From contig MCGT01000034.1 in NCBI GenBank assembly GCA_002104935.1, forward strand, positions 124,001 to 188,000: a stretch of 64,000 nucleotides of DNA. Direction: 5' to 3'. The notes beneath the pieces are model-generated. The model had not been told where the DNA came from. It did no database searches and saw nothing but the letters and a program-made list of their open reading frames with translations. The translations under genes were made by a program, and so were the position numbers. Source of the DNA: Hesseltinella vesiculosa. Taxonomy: Eukaryota; Mucoromycota; Mucoromycetes; Mucorales; Cunninghamellaceae. Numbering within the stretch: the stretch's first letter is position 1; each line of letters starts with the position of its first letter. Below, one piece after another: positions 43,769 through 57,300 of the stretch.

Positions 43769-46042
43769 TTAACAGGCTTGGGTACGTTTGAGTTTCTTTC
43801 TTTGAGAATTGTAGGTTTCGGGTGTGACATGGTGGCCACGTTTAGCCAATGCTTTATGACCAACTGATTTGTGTTGGTCGCTGAAAAAAAAAAAAAAGAA
43901 TGAGCAGCTCATTTTTTTTTCTTGGTCCTTCCAGTCTTACCGAGTGTGCTGCAAAAGAGCCTTGTCGGTTTTTTCCAAACTTTCCAAGGCGGCTTGGAGA
44001 TCACGGAGAAGAATATCAGCTCGGTTCTTGCTCATGTCCTCCCGCACCACGGCACGAAGCATCTTCACATGTTCCAACCCAGGGGCCATCGTGTATCTAA
44101 TGAGAAGGGGTGAGATCGGAACACCTGACTTTTTTTTTCCCGCTCGGCGTTTACGCAGGTAGCACCCAGCCACGCTCACGAATCTTGCTGGCCACGTCAT
44201 ACTCGTCATAGTGTTTCTCGTGCTTGAGACGAAAGGCAATCAGGGGCAGCCCCTGACCACCAGTGGCGCTCATGAGTATGAATTGGTCGGATTTGACCAG
44301 CTGGTCTGCAATGTAATCCGAGATATGGATCAGGTTGCTCATCACGCGCGTGTAGCCAGCCCGTCCAAAGCGCAGCAGGTTGTAATATTGAGCAATCACC
44401 GAGCTGCTTCCTTTGGAGAAGTTGAGTGTGAAGGAGGCTTGATCTGTACCCAGATAATTGACCCAAAAGATCAGATCTTCAGGCAAGTATTCCTTGCTTC
44501 GCCAAATGGCCCAGCCCACCCCAGGATAGACGAGCCCCTAAAAAAAAATGTGAATGGCTTGACGTTGATTTCTTCTTGGGCGTACGTATTTGTGACCAGA
44601 AACATTGATCGAAATCACGCGTTTTAAACGGAAATCCCTAGAAATACCCATGGAAGAAGACATGAGCTTTGAGTGGACAAAAAAGACTGGCTTACCATTC
44701 CAAATCAGGATTGATAAAAGGAGCGACGAAGCCACCGCTTGCAGCGTCCACATGGATCCCCACGTCCAGCCCAGTTTTCTTGCATTTTGCCTCCAGCAGC
44801 TTGTCCAGTGTTTTGACATCCTCATAATGACCAGTGAACTGTTAAGAAAAGAGGCGCGGTTAGTCAACATTTGAAGACCGGCGTCCTAGCAGGAAGGCGG
44901 CTGCCTTACAGTGGAGCCGAGAATCGCTACAACGCCGATGGTGTTTTCGTCCACCATTTCCACAGCTTTCTTGGGGTCCATGTAAAGACATTCTTCCGTG
45001 ACATTCACTTCACGTCCTTCGATTTCCAGATAGCGCACAGCCTTGTGCCAGCACACTTGGGCTAAAGAGAAATGACAAAAGAGGCGGTGTTAAAGGCTTC
45101 CCTCTTTTTTTTTTTCTTACCATTGGCGCCCATCACAAGGTTAGGTTTATCAATGGGAAGTCCTTTTTCCTTTCGGGCAAATTGCCATCGGCGTTTCAAG
45201 GCCAACACGCAGAGCATCACAGCTTCGCTGGACCCAATGGTGGAAGTGCCAATCGCCGGATGATCCCCTTTTTCGGCGGGTGCATGGTACAGGTTCGCAA
45301 TCATCTACAAGACTATCAGTCATCTTATTTATTTTTGATGGTCGACAACTTACATTCACGCACCGGGCCTACCAAGTCAAAAGAATTGGTTGATGTCAGC
45401 CCTTTTTTGCTGGGACTCTAACCACTTACACTGATCTCGGCCGATTGTGGATACACTTCAAGATCGACCAAGTTGACCGAGGCTGTTTGGGCTAACAGAT
45501 CACGCGCCTCGCCTTCCATGTACGTGGTGACAAAGCTGGCCAAATTCAATGCGGGGTTGCCATCCAGCTAAGTCAAGAAAGGAACCCATCAATGGCTTCT
45601 GCCTTTTTTTTTTATCATGTTTTGCTTACAGCCAGCTCGTCTTTGATCAAATGCTTGACGACGTCTAATAAGTGAACCTGAGCACCTTTTCTTTTCTACA
45701 GGCTATTTTTTTTTCTTTTCTGGCTTACGCGGTGGCGCTTCTCTCTATCAGGGAGGAGCGGTGAGTTTCGGGACGTTGCTTTTTGACTTTTTTTTCTTTT
45801 TACCTCTGGGATCTTGTTCTTAGGCAGCTCTCTGCCGCTCCAGCGGCTCCCATAAATAGGCACAGCTGTCGAATAGTCTATAGTCCCGTACGTTTCGACT
45901 TCTTTTTCGTCCACAGGAACTTCGTCTTTTTCGCGTCATGTACATACCACGAGAGCCGACGATGAAAAGGTCAGGCATGTTTATTTTATGAGTAGCGTGC
46001 TTTACCTCCATTTTCTTGAACTCTAAGCGAAAGTAGCACCAT
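43769..46042 (-). CDS. GAD1: glutamate decarboxylase
   Basis: Twelve exons (minus): 46042-46006, 45925-45804, 45677-45630, 45567-45430, 45368-45354, 45304-45121, 45061-44910, 44838-44696, 44637-44586, 44537-44155, 44096-43941, 43880-43769; 513 residues. Family blocks in order: [18 protein letters not shown], the 15-base exon ARCVN joined to [37 protein letters not shown], and the PLP-Lys site [17 protein letters not shown] (Lys about 296). This is fold-type I group II decarboxylase of the plant/bacterial GAD type, making GABA from glutamate in the cytosol. The basic C-terminus ([11 protein letters not shown]) is where plant GADs bind calmodulin, but the plant Trp is absent. The intron 1 acceptor (GAAAAAG) is atypical, so exon 1 is the least certain. 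Confidence 0.92.
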
Positions 46043-46259
46043 GTCGATCAGCTAACTCCAACAAATAAAAACGAAAATAAAAGTAAGCAGTGAGGAAATA
46101 TTGGCTTTATTTTCATGAGGTCTTTTCGAAAAAAAAATCAAGTCAAACCGGAGAAACCGACGAGGAGAAACAAATTAAGTCGAAAATAGTGAAACATTGA
46201 TATTGATTTTGAACCCAACAAACAAACAAAAAAAAAAAAAAAAAAACGCGTGCTTATTT

Positions 46260-47942
46260 TCATGCGTCTTTTGGTTGTACGAGTTGCTTCTGCAAGGCAA
46301 AAATGCAGAATCCCGAGAGCAAAGTGATCAAACCCAAAAGAGTAAGTGACCAGCCATTGCCGATGGCGCTAATCATGGTGGGGGCGAGCAATGGTGTGAT
46401 ACCAGCCATGGTACACCGTAAAAGGTTGCTAGCACTGATGGCTGATGCTGAGATTTCTGCATACACATCTACCAGGTACGTGTTTGTCGGCGATTGAATG
46501 AACCCCACCCCAACCCCCACTAGACAAAAAGAATCATTTGAAACAGGCCGAGGTCAGTAGGAAAAAAAGGGCAGGGGTTGGACTTACAGAGAAAGAGCCC
46601 AATCATGACAAGAGCCATATTGATTTTATACTGCACTGACCAACCGTAGAGGATTTCACCTATAAACAACGCCAGGATGCCAAGCCAAACGAGAGCCAAT
46701 CTCCGCTCAGGGCGCGGGGTATCACCGGTTTTGGTTTCCATAAAACGATCCGAGGCCACACCAGAAATCAATGCACCGAGGGCATTGCCGATACCGTTGG
46801 GCAGGTATGCTAGACCCACCTTGGTCCGTGACAGATTGTAGTTGTCGACTAGTAAATGGGGCAGACTGGCGATCATAAAATACATAAACCCGTAAGCCAG
46901 GGCCAGCGGCAGTGACCCCAGCAGAAGCACAGGCTTTCCCAGCAAAAGAATTGGCCGTAGCATTGTTTTCATATTCATCTTATTTTGCGCATCGAGCTTT
47001 CGAGTTTCAGGCAAAAACACAAGCGTCAACGCAAATGCCAGAGCCCCCATTCCTGTCAGTAGCCAAAACATGTACCGCCATTCGACCACTACCCATGGGG
47101 GAAAAAAAAACGGTCTTGTCATGTGTGTCATGGCGCAGCGTGTTTTCTTACGTTCATTCATATAACCCCCGATCACAGGACCTACCACCGGTCCAAGCAA
47201 GGCACCCAAGAAAAAAAACCCCATGGCATTCCCGCGATTTTCACTTGTAAAGAGGTCAGAGATCGTTCTAGCAGAAAAAAAAATAAGCCCTGACCATCCA
47301 TGGGAACATCTCGGCTGCCTTTACCCCGCACCGACCGCTTGAGATGCGCTGGAGCCGATGGATTGAAGAATGCGTACAACAATAAAAAAGATGATATGGG
47401 GGGCTACTGCACATCCGATGGTGGAGGCCACATAGAGAAAGGCTGAGGCTAGATACACCGGCTTACGCCCATATCGCTCCGACAGCGTGGCCCACCCCAA
47501 CGGCTGGAAGAAGACATAAGAAAATAACAGGTTAGGTCCAATGTGTAAAGATGGCTGCTTTTCTCGTTCTTTTACTCCGAGGCCTTGGAAAAATACATAA
47601 AGGGAGACGGTCGTGTTCACCAGCGTCTCGGTCGTGTCAAAAGTTTGCTTTACTTGTGCAATGGCTGGCACCTGATGTTACAGAAAAAAAGGAGTGAGCT
47701 TTTGAGAGTGCCAAAACTCTCGGACTTGCATAGATGGAACTGCTCAACGGGCCTAAAAATCCATGCAAGGATATGATGGCAAGGATAATGTACTTCCGAC
47801 TGGTGCTCATCGCAAGGCTGGGCTCGCCCTTTTCGCCAGTGTGGGCAGGCTCGATTGGCTGTAAATCTTCGGCAGGCATGATGGTGTCGTTGGATGACCG
47901 CCGTTTTTCGCAGCAATCCTTTTGCTTGGGAGATTCGGCCAT
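46260..47942 (-). CDS. MFS transporter, DHA1-like
   Basis: Six exons (minus): 47942-47730, 47671-47576, 47503-47325, 47267-47152, 47088-46588, 46519-46260; 454 residues, 12 predicted membrane segments. Motif A appears after splicing as LGPLGWATLSERYGRKPVYL. Motif C-like LGALLGPVVGPVIGGYMNE and WRYMFWLLTGMGAL follow, a drug:H+ antiporter layout with a soluble N-terminus of about 45 residues. Intron 1 has a GC donor (ATCTAT/GCAAGT), giving SSSIYVPAIAQV, the usual TM1 end. Plasma-membrane or vacuolar export is likely; the substrate is not readable. Confidence 0.87.
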
Positions 47943-48445
47943 GGCTGCTGTAATCGTGCAACAAAATAATCCACCAATGCGACGGTTTAAGAGATAAAGT
48001 GAAAAAAGGGCTGCAAGCCGAAAACGGAGTTGAGTAAACCGGAGGTGTTTTCCTTGACCCTGCTCGGAACAAACATTGGCTGACACCCAGCAAAAAACAA
48101 GAACCAGCCATTCTTATCTTTCATGCACTCTGGTGCTTTTTCAGGTTAAAAAAAAAAAAAAAAAAGACGTTTCTAACCGTCCATCTGCTAGCAGGCTATC
48201 TGATTTTCTTCCTTTCGTCTCGGTCAGCGTCATTCGGGAACCAGCCTCCTGGCAGAAAAAAAAAAAAAAATAGGGTGAACCCGTCCTAAACTTGCTGGAA
48301 TTTTACTTTGCCTATCCTCCTCTACACCACTTTCTACTGGAAAACGATGTGTAGGGCGAGTTTATTGTTTTTAAAAGACAGCATTTTAAACCTCAAATCG
48401 AGGATCATCCTTGATCGAGTAAAAAAAAAAAAAGTGTAAAATAAA
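47943..48445. other. intergenic, no gene seen
   Basis: Upstream of the MFS gene and downstream of IML2. Poly-A runs near 48150, 48255 and 48420; no supported coding sequence. Confidence 0.5.
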
Positions 48446-51400
48446 CTAGTTGGAGGAGAGCTGGTCTTGCTTGCTTTTGTCGTCTTGAGAGTTTTCTATG
48501 GAGGCGATTTCTTCAGAGGTATGTTGACTGGGTTTTGTTTCGATTTGCTTTTGGTCATCTTGAGGTGTCTTGTCGTCGGTCGTCTGTTTTGGCTCTGGGT
48601 GATCGTCGGTCAAACGTAGGTGGTCGCCATCGTCGTCAAGATCTTCACGGGCATCCTGCAGTTCCTCAGAAATGGAGGATTTGTCGCTATCGTTGTCATC
48701 GTCCTCTTCGTTGTTTTCATCACTATTGACACTTGCGTTCTTCTTGGCCTTTTCTTGCTTGGCAAGCTCTTCTTTGATTTTGACCATGGCTAGGTTGACG
48801 CGCTAATGCCAAAGGAAAAAAAAAATGAGATGACAGGAAGAGAAAAAAAAGAGGAGGAGATCCTTACCATGGCTAGACGATACTCAAAGTCGTACTTGCC
48901 AAACTTTAATGCTGTTTCCCAGAACGTCAAAGCACGCTTGTTGTTGCCAAGACCGCAGGATACAACACCAGCCTCCCTAGCAGTGATGAGAAGATGAGCA
49001 TGTACGTTTGGCTCATCCTTTTTTTGGTGCTAGAAGCACTTACCAATAAGCAAATGGCAAGATCCAGCGGTCATCCTTGATTTTGCCCTTGTTGTCCATG
49101 ATCCAGTTAAGATGGATGATAGAGGCGCGGTAGTTACCCATGGCGTTTTGAATGCAGGATTTGATGAGTAGGATGGCAGCGCGCTGGTTGGTGTATTCGG
49201 GCACAGGGGTCTGAGGTAGCAGCTCGCGGGTGCGAATGCCGAATTCGATTTTTTCGGCTTCGACGATATGTTGTTGGGCACGGTCGATAAGCTCGAGGCA
49301 CTGATGAAGCTGGTCATCGACCATGAAATCAAATGCATTGTAGAGGCAAAGGTATTCTAAGGCACAGGCACTCATGTCCATGTCTTGGTAACCACTGGCC
49401 TGTAAGAACTTGACTTTGCGCAGGATATAGCCTTCCATCATGGCAGTGCTTGCGACTTTGGAGCCAACCAACTGGGGGACCTCGGCCAAGGCCAGGATAG
49501 CTTCTGTGCGTTGGCCGAGCATGTCCAAGCAGGCGCCTTGCAAGTAGCGGAAGATGGCGGGCGACCAGTAGTTTTCCTTGTAGAGCGTCTCAAAAATCTT
49601 GGCAGCCTCTTCCCATTCCAGCTGCATCATGTGGTTGAAGCCGATTTCGTAGCTGTACAAGTTGTTCACTTCGTTCTGGGCCCATTCGTTCTTGCTGATT
49701 TCAATGCCGTAGGTGAATGACTGGGTAGACAAGGTCAGGTTGCGAGCGAGGCGTGAGGTGCGGCCAGCAAAGTATAAAAAGAAGGCTGAGTTTGGATAGG
49801 TGCGTTGGGCATCCAGCAGGGTCTAGAGAGAAAAAAAAAACCATGGGCCGGATGAGTGTTTTGCTTGGTACTGCTCCCCTTTTTAGCGCACTACCTCAAT
49901 GGCTGGTTGAGTCAGTTCATCGCCAAGAATTTGAGGGCAAAGCGACGTCAATGCTGTATAATAGGCCAATAGCCTATGAAGAAGGGCATGAGTGAGGTTT
50001 CGGGAGACTTTTTGGTGGTTACATTAACGAGGCCATGGGAGAACGAATGCGGCGATCTTCGACACAGAGTCGCAGCATGGCAATGCCCAAGTTTCTATCT
50101 GCCTTCCAGCCAAACGCAGACACCACGCGGAGGACCTTTTCCGGTAGACTGGACAAGATCAGGTGCACAGCACCAATGCTAAAAAAAGAGAATATCAGCA
50201 CTTTGGTAGCACAAGGAAGGAGAGTGAGAGAGCTTACCCAAATTGGATGCCAGACACAGTGTCACGATCAATAAAGTCGCGGTATTCTTGACCCATGCGC
50301 TTGTATTCTTGCCATACCAAACTGTAACTCACATAGGCTAAAGACAGAGGGAGAAGATAGGTGAGAGGTGTTCAGCTTGGTTTGGGCGGTTATTTTCTTT
50401 TTACCACGACGGATATTCAGGCCACATTTGATATAGCCAACTGCGGTTTCTTGAAGCATGTACAGAATGGCCATTTGGAGACAGGCTTCGGCTTTGGCGA
50501 CGTGGGCTCGGAGGACACCATTGGGGTAAAAGTCGACCCCTTCTTCTTCGATGGAGCGTTTGGTAACAGGTTTGGGGCTGGAAGGCAGGCCAGATGGATT
50601 GGATCCACGGGAATATTTAAAATGATTGTAATAGTTGGTGACATAGGACACCACAGAGTCCCCTACACTCTTATTGGTTGCCACATCTATTTGGGCATTG
50701 GCAAGGCTGTAGGTGGTTGTCAGCACCTTGATTGCATTCTCGATCTCCTTGCCGTCGGCGGACTATAAAAAGGTAAGTATTTTGCCAAAAAAAAAAAAAA
50801 AAAAAAAAAGGTACCATGATAGCTACGGGGAGAACAGGTAAGTGGCACTGTCACTTTTCGCTCCAACCAGTCGTCCTACCTTTCATAAATGCCATAGAAC
50901 CAAGACCAAGAGCATGCAGAGGTTCACTAACAAAAAAAAAAGGGGCACAAGTCCACCAGTGAGCAGCGAGGGATCAAGTTGACAGGGACTTACAATTGCG
51001 CATAGCGTTCAAACAATTTCTTAGCTCTCATGAATCGGTTATTGAACAGATGGTGTACAGCACGCAGCACCGGCTCATCTGCATTAGATAAAACCATGAG
51101 AATGAATGGTCCCACGCCCTCGTTGCTTACCTGCTCGTTCCTGCTGCCTTGGCCTCAGGGTGTTTTGTCGCATGTTTTTCAAGTTGATGCTTTGGATAGA
51201 GATCAGGTTGGCGCTGAATTCGGCATCCAGGTCGTCGCTGGGGCGTCGGCCTTCTACGTCAGGTCGAGGAGGAGGTGTGCCAGGGCTAGGAGGGTCGATT
51301 TCCTGATCTGTGGGTTTGGCGGGCTTGTCCTTGCCGTTGGCGGTGGTTTCTTTGTGGACAGGCTTGGTTTTCGTCAACGCATCATCCAATTGGTCTTGCA

Positions 51401-51647
51401 TAGATGGTGACGTGCCAGTGGGCAAAGGTGATGCTGGCTGCTCGAATAATAGATCTTTTTCTTCTACGGGTGCTGGTTCGGATGGTGCTTGGGTTGCCTT
51501 TTTGGCTGTCTTTTTGTCGACAGCCGATTGCAAAGCTGAAATCACCAGGCTAAGTTCTTGACCATCGTCCATGTCGCTTTCTTCATCTGTAGAGTAGCCC
51601 TCCACAGGATCCATTTTAGAGAGATCATCCATACTTTTATTCGTCAT
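48446..51647 (-). CDS. IML2: IML2/TTC39-family protein
   Basis: Eleven exons (minus): 51647-51131, 51078-50994, 50926-50880, 50822-50815, 50762-50405, 50337-50238, 50178-50023, 49973-49895, 49822-49044, 48976-48868, 48802-48446; 864 residues. Family blocks: EPLHALGLGSMAFMKAIMSA, formed across an 8-base exon; MLLAYYTAL; RTYPNSAFFLYFAGRTSRLA; and LEWEEAAKIFETLYKENYWS with FRYLQGACL, TPR-like helices. Yeast Iml2 clears protein inclusions and links to lipid droplets; TTC39 proteins are the animal relatives. The 170-residue N-terminus and 110-residue C-terminus are acidic, low-complexity and probably disordered. Splice phases agree throughout. Confidence 0.9.
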
Positions 51648-54338
51648 TGTGCAGCTTGCTGAAAAACAAAAAAAAAAAAAAAAAACGTGGGGAAAAGGAG
51701 ACGAGAAAAAAAAACAAGGTCGTGCGCTTGTCAGGGCCAACAACCCAAAAATAGTTGCGGAGTGGCAAATGGCGGTATCTTGTGTCACTCTCTGTCCATT
51801 GCGTGCATGTGAACCTTCAAATTTTGAATGGCAGGCGCAGGCACAGCAAAGGCATTCCAGGCCGTGAATCCAAAAGCCGGCATTTTTTTATTTTTTACTT
51901 TTTTCATTGATTTAATGATCAACGCTATGACTTTTCTTCGTTTTGTCTTTCAGTAGTGCAATCAGGAACATTTCTTATTTTACAGAAAGAAGGAATTTTT
52001 TTACAGTGTATTTTTTTACAAAAGAGCGAGTTTTTGTTTCAAGTTGCCATGACGAGACAATGGTTCCACTTTGGTACCCGTGAAAAACAATGATTTGAGC
52101 GATGGCCTTGTATTTGCTAAATAAACAATATTCGTCCGTGGAAACTCTTCCAGGGACCCCCCTTTGTTACGTTCTTTACGGAATAAATCGCTTTGCCACA
52201 TCACTGGTCCTTGCAAGACCACTGTCATCAAGCAGCTCGAGGTGCACTGGTTTATGACAGGTCTTCAAAAAACTTAGCATGTCTGGGAAATGGTCAGTTT
52301 ATTTTCTTGTACCTCCCTTTTGGTACTTGCCCTGTGCATCACCCGTCACATGCCTCCATCGCCTTGCAACTGTCAGTCGTGGTTCGGTCACAGGCTTTCA
52401 TTTCTTGGCTTGCGCTGCAACACATCGTCACTGTTTTGACTTTCTTCTTGTACTAAAATACTTGACGCCTTTTATTTTGATCATCCTTTTGTTAGGCTAT
52501 ATGGATAAGCATGCTAAGAAGGTGTCTTCCTTACCAAATTAAGAAAGAAAAAAGGAAAAGCGTAAAGAACGATAACAATAAAAAAAGAGGCGAAGAGAAA
52601 GACAACGTGACCATCACATATACGAGCTGGCACAGGAGGCGCTCTTGACTATATCCACTTGTTTTTGCTGCTGCTCGGCTCTATTGTTGCACGGCATTCG
52701 ATGGTGATAGCCGCACCTAACCAACGAAGATGGCTTGTAGACATCCAAGAAAAAGAAAAGATGTATGGTATGTAATATGTGAGTTCCCCACTTACTATTA
52801 AACGAGCCATCGGCAGGCAAACGCTTCTTCGTAGTGCTGCGATGGAAAAAAAGAGAGGGAAGTGGGCCCCAGGAGAGGTGGCATTATTAAACTTTTTTTT
52901 TTTTTTTTCCAATTTTGGTTTCCCGATGCATGTGTTTTTTTTTCTTGGCCTTTGGCGAGCTCACTGCTCGGTTTTCCGACTCCTTCCCCACCATAAAAGT
53001 AGCTTCCATCAAACACGACTCCTCCCTTTTCCCCCTTACTTGATGTAGCCGTCTCCTACCAAGCCTTTGTCATAGCCTCCTCAGTTGATCCTCGTTCCTG
53101 CACTATCGGCAAATGATTTCGCCGGTTGAAGCTATCGATTTTGCAGGCTCTGCTGTTTCAATGAAAAAAGCGCATTGCATGCTCTTTAAAATTTGGCATT
53201 TTTGATCTCGTCTGCATTAGTAAACTGCATCAATGTTTTTCAGAGAGACATATGACTGGCATGCTGTCTTTCCTTATCCGTTTAGATCGCTTTGGACAGG
53301 AACAAGGACGAGGCTCTTTCTTCTGAGACCTTTGTTCCGGTTAAAAATAAAAATCAAGAAAGGCCATTGTCATTAGCCATCGAGGGTTGCGGCTTGGAAG
53401 CAGCTAAGAAAAAAGAATATTTAGGTCTCCTCTAAAAAAGCACGCATCTTGTCTTCAAAATCATGGACGGGCTCTTTCGGTCGTGACGAAGCCGTGACAA
53501 ACGCTTTGAAAGAACGTTGATGCTTGACGGTGATTGGCGGAGCTGCTTTTCTTTTTGGAGACCGTTTCAAGAACAGGAATAAAGAAGAAAAACAAAAAAT
53601 TGCCTCGACACACGTGGGAATGGAGATAGTCAAACACGAAAAATAAACGTGCTATCCCGGGAAAACATGGTCTGCCGAAAATGACGCGACCGGGCGTTTT
53701 TTGTTTGAGCGATGACGTTGCACATGGACTTTTTTGTTTGCGTATGCAATTTCTCTTTTTTTTTTTTTTTGTTTTTACTTTTTTGGGTGGACAGATGATC
53801 CCGCTAGCGCGCGCAGCACAAGTGGCCCTTGAAGCAAGGGTCAGTGTATCATTCGTTTGGTTTTTGAGGAAACCGACTGCGGTACGTATCGCCGAGCCAT
53901 TAAAGTTTGGGTTCGGCAGCAATAATCCGAGCAATCTCATTGGCCAATTCATCCTCTGCCCATTACGCTTTTATTCACCCTTTTCACCCCACATGGCAAA
54001 GCTGCTCCTGACTTTTTTTTTTTTTTTTTTGCCACCCCCTTGGTAAACGGGATGAAACAAGATCATACGCATTCGCAACGTAAAGAAAAGCTGATCTATT
54101 ATTAATGAATGAAAGAGCGATTGGGGGCACGGGTTCTTATTGGCCCAAAGTCGAGGATCCCGGTTAAAATGATCCGAGGCCCATCCCAGCTGGTAAAAAA
54201 ACGGAGATCAGAAAAATTTTCTAAAGGAAACCAAGAACACATTTTGCATATAAAAGAAAGCTGGCTTCTTTTTTCTATTTTTTCTCTTTTTTTTTTTTTT
54301 TTCAGAGTCCCTTTTTCATCCCCCTTCTTTATTAACTG
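51648..54338. other. long intergenic region with TATA box at 54249
   Basis: Mostly non-coding. A small minus-strand frame 52614-52820 (ends VKSASCASSYM) has an acceptor-like CATCGCAG upstream, and another, 53421-53633, ends HDFEDKMRAFLEET; both could be last exons of small genes but no start was found. A CCAAT box (CATTGGCCAAT) lies at 53938-53948. TATAAAA at 54249-54255 is 90 bases before the ABC transporter ATG, followed by a T-rich leader. Confidence 0.45.
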
Positions 54339-57300
54339 ATGGCGGAAAAGACCTCGAAATACGAGGTGGAAGTAGATCGTCATTCCAGTGGATCTGGTAC
54401 GACGGTGCATGGCATGTATCATGAGAATAATACCTTTGGTGAACCTGGTGCTAATGCTGTCAACGTTGATGGTAAAGAAGTAACAGCTTCAAACTGCCGA
54501 TTAAACCTTTTTCTTCATAGATGCTATGGAGGAATATCATCAATTAAAAAAGGAGCTTAGTAAAATTAGCCGTCAATCGTCGACACATGCCAAACTGGAA
54601 GAAGGCATTGCTGGTGATGACTTTGACTTGGACGAGTTTCTTCATACTATGTTTAACGCTCAAACCGAAGCCGGGCATACTTTGAAGCACCTGGGCGTCA
54701 CCTGGCGCAATCTGACTGTCAAGGTAAAACATCTGTTTGTGTGATCTGTGCTTGAAATGGCCGTTCATTGGCTCGCTATCCTCGGCCCGATTTCTATTTA
54801 TTTCAATTTTCGGAGAAGCGCGTTTTTTTTATCTTTTTTTTAATTCCTACAGGGCTTTGCTGCCGATGCTCACACCATTCCCACTGTGTTCACTTTTATT
54901 GGACACTTTTTACAATTTTGGAAGCTCTTTGGTATCGGCTTACCCTCAGCTCGCAAAGTCATTCTCAATGATTTGAATGGGTTTTGTAAAGATGGCGAAA
55001 TGCTCTTGGTCCTTGGTCGTCCTGGTGCCGGTTGTACTTCTTTACTCAAAGTCATTGCCAACATGCGTGGCAGTTTTACCGATATTGACGGTGACCTTTC
55101 TTATGGTGGCATTGACCACAAAGTGTTTGCCAACAACTACCGTGGTCAAGTTTGCTATAATGGTGAAGAAGATCTCCATTATGTAAGACCTCCTTTTTTT
55201 TTTTTTTTTTTTTTCTGAACTGGTTTTTTTCTGGCTAGCCTACGCTGAGCTTGAAGCAAACGCTCGAATTCGCTCTTCGCTGCAAGACGCCTGGCAAACG
55301 TCTGCCTAATGAAACAAAAGAAGAATTTGTCAACAAAATCCTCTACATGCTGGGTAACATGCTGGGCTTGACAAAACAGATGAACACCATGGTCGGCAAT
55401 GCCTTTATCCGTGGTCTCTCTGGTGGCGAACGCAAGCGTCTGTCTATTGCTGAACAGATGACTACCTCCAGTACCATCAACTGCTGGGATTGCTCCACCC
55501 GTGGTCTGGATGCCGCCTCAGCCTTGGATTACGTCCGTTCTCTTCGCATCATGACCAATGTCTTCCACAAGACCACCGTGGCCACCCTCTATCAAGCCTC
55601 CAACAACATATTTAACCTGTTTGACAAGGTCATCGTCTTGGACGAAGGCCGCTGCATTTACTTTGGTCCCACCTCCGAAGCCAAAGCCTACTTTGAAAAC
55701 CTTGGTTTCTTCTGCCCCCCTCGCAAATCCTTACCCGATTACGTAAGTAACGCAGACACCAAAGGCGCAGTCGGCTCACTCATTTGATCTGCTCAGCTCA
55801 CGGGTCTTTGCAACCCCCTGGAACGTGAAATTATCCCTGGTTTTGAAAACTCGGCGCCACAGCATGCTTCCGACTTTGAACGACGCTACCGCGAATCTGA
55901 CATGTGCAAGCGTATGAATGCTGAATTGACCGAATACGAACAACATCTCAGCTCGGTCAACCAAGCCGACACCTTCCGCGCCGCTGTCTCACAAGAACAT
56001 CAAAAACACGCCTCCAAACGCTCCCCTTATATTTCCAACTTTTACCAACAGGTCAAAGCCCTCACCATCCGCCAATACCATCTGCTCATCAAGGATTACG
56101 AATCCCTCATCTCACGCTATGGCACTATTCTCATCCAAGGTCTCATCACTGCCTCTTGCTTCTACATGTCCCCTCTCACTGCCACCGGTGCATTTTCACG
56201 AGGTATGTCAAACCACCTCCATTTTCTTTTGCCCATCCTCACCCTTTTTTTTTTTTTTTTCTTCTAGGCGGCGCTCTCTTTTTCGCTGTGCTCTTCAACG
56301 CTTTCATTTCCCAGTCCGAATTGGTACGTTTCTTGACCGGCCGCCCCATCTTGGAAAAACACAGACATTACGCCATGTATCGCCCCTCGGCCTACTACCT
56401 GGCCCAAGTCATCTTGGACATCCCCTTTGCCATTGCCCAAGGTAAGCCCTCGTTCAAAACCATGCCATTGTCTTTAGATCGCTCACCCTCTGATGCTTCT
56501 CCCTCCCAGTTCTCCTCTTTGAAATCTGCACTTACTTCATGATGGGCCTCAGCTTGTCTGCTGGACGCTTCTTCACCTACTTCATCGTGCTCTTCTTCAT
56601 CAACATGACCATGAACGGCTTCTTCCGCTTCTTTGGCGCCATCAGTCCCACCTTCTTCGTCGCCACGCAAGTCACCGGTGTCCTCTTGGTCGCTATTGTC
56701 ACCTACACCGGCTATGTCATTGTGAAATCTCGTATGCACCCATGGCTGTCCTGGCTCTTCTGGATCAACCCTCTGACGTACGGCTACAAGACACTGCTGA
56801 TCAACGAAATGAAGGGCCAAATGTACTCGTGTGAAGGCATCGGCAATGCCGTTCCCAGCGGCCCTGGCTACGACGACTGGAACTACAAAACCTGCACAAT
56901 GGTCGGCGGTGTCCCTGGCCAGTCCTTTGTGTATGGCGAAGACTACCTCCGTGACTACCTGTCCTATGAGCCCAGCCACATGTGGGCGCCTGACTTTGTC
57001 GCCGTCGTTGGCTTCTTCATCCTGTTCACCTTCATGACCGCCATGGTGATGGAATACGGTGGCAGCAACAAGGGCGGCACCCTCACCCGCCTGTATCTCC
57101 CCGGCAAGGCTCCCAAGCAGCGCACCGAAGCCGAGGAAGACGAGCGTCGCCGCAAACAAGCCGAAATTACCGACAACATGGACCAAATCTCCACTGGCAC
57201 CACCTTCTCCTGGCAACACATCGACTACACCGTCCCTTTCAAGGGCGGCGACCTCCAACTGCTCAATGACATCGGTGGCGTTGTCCGCCCTGGCCATCTC

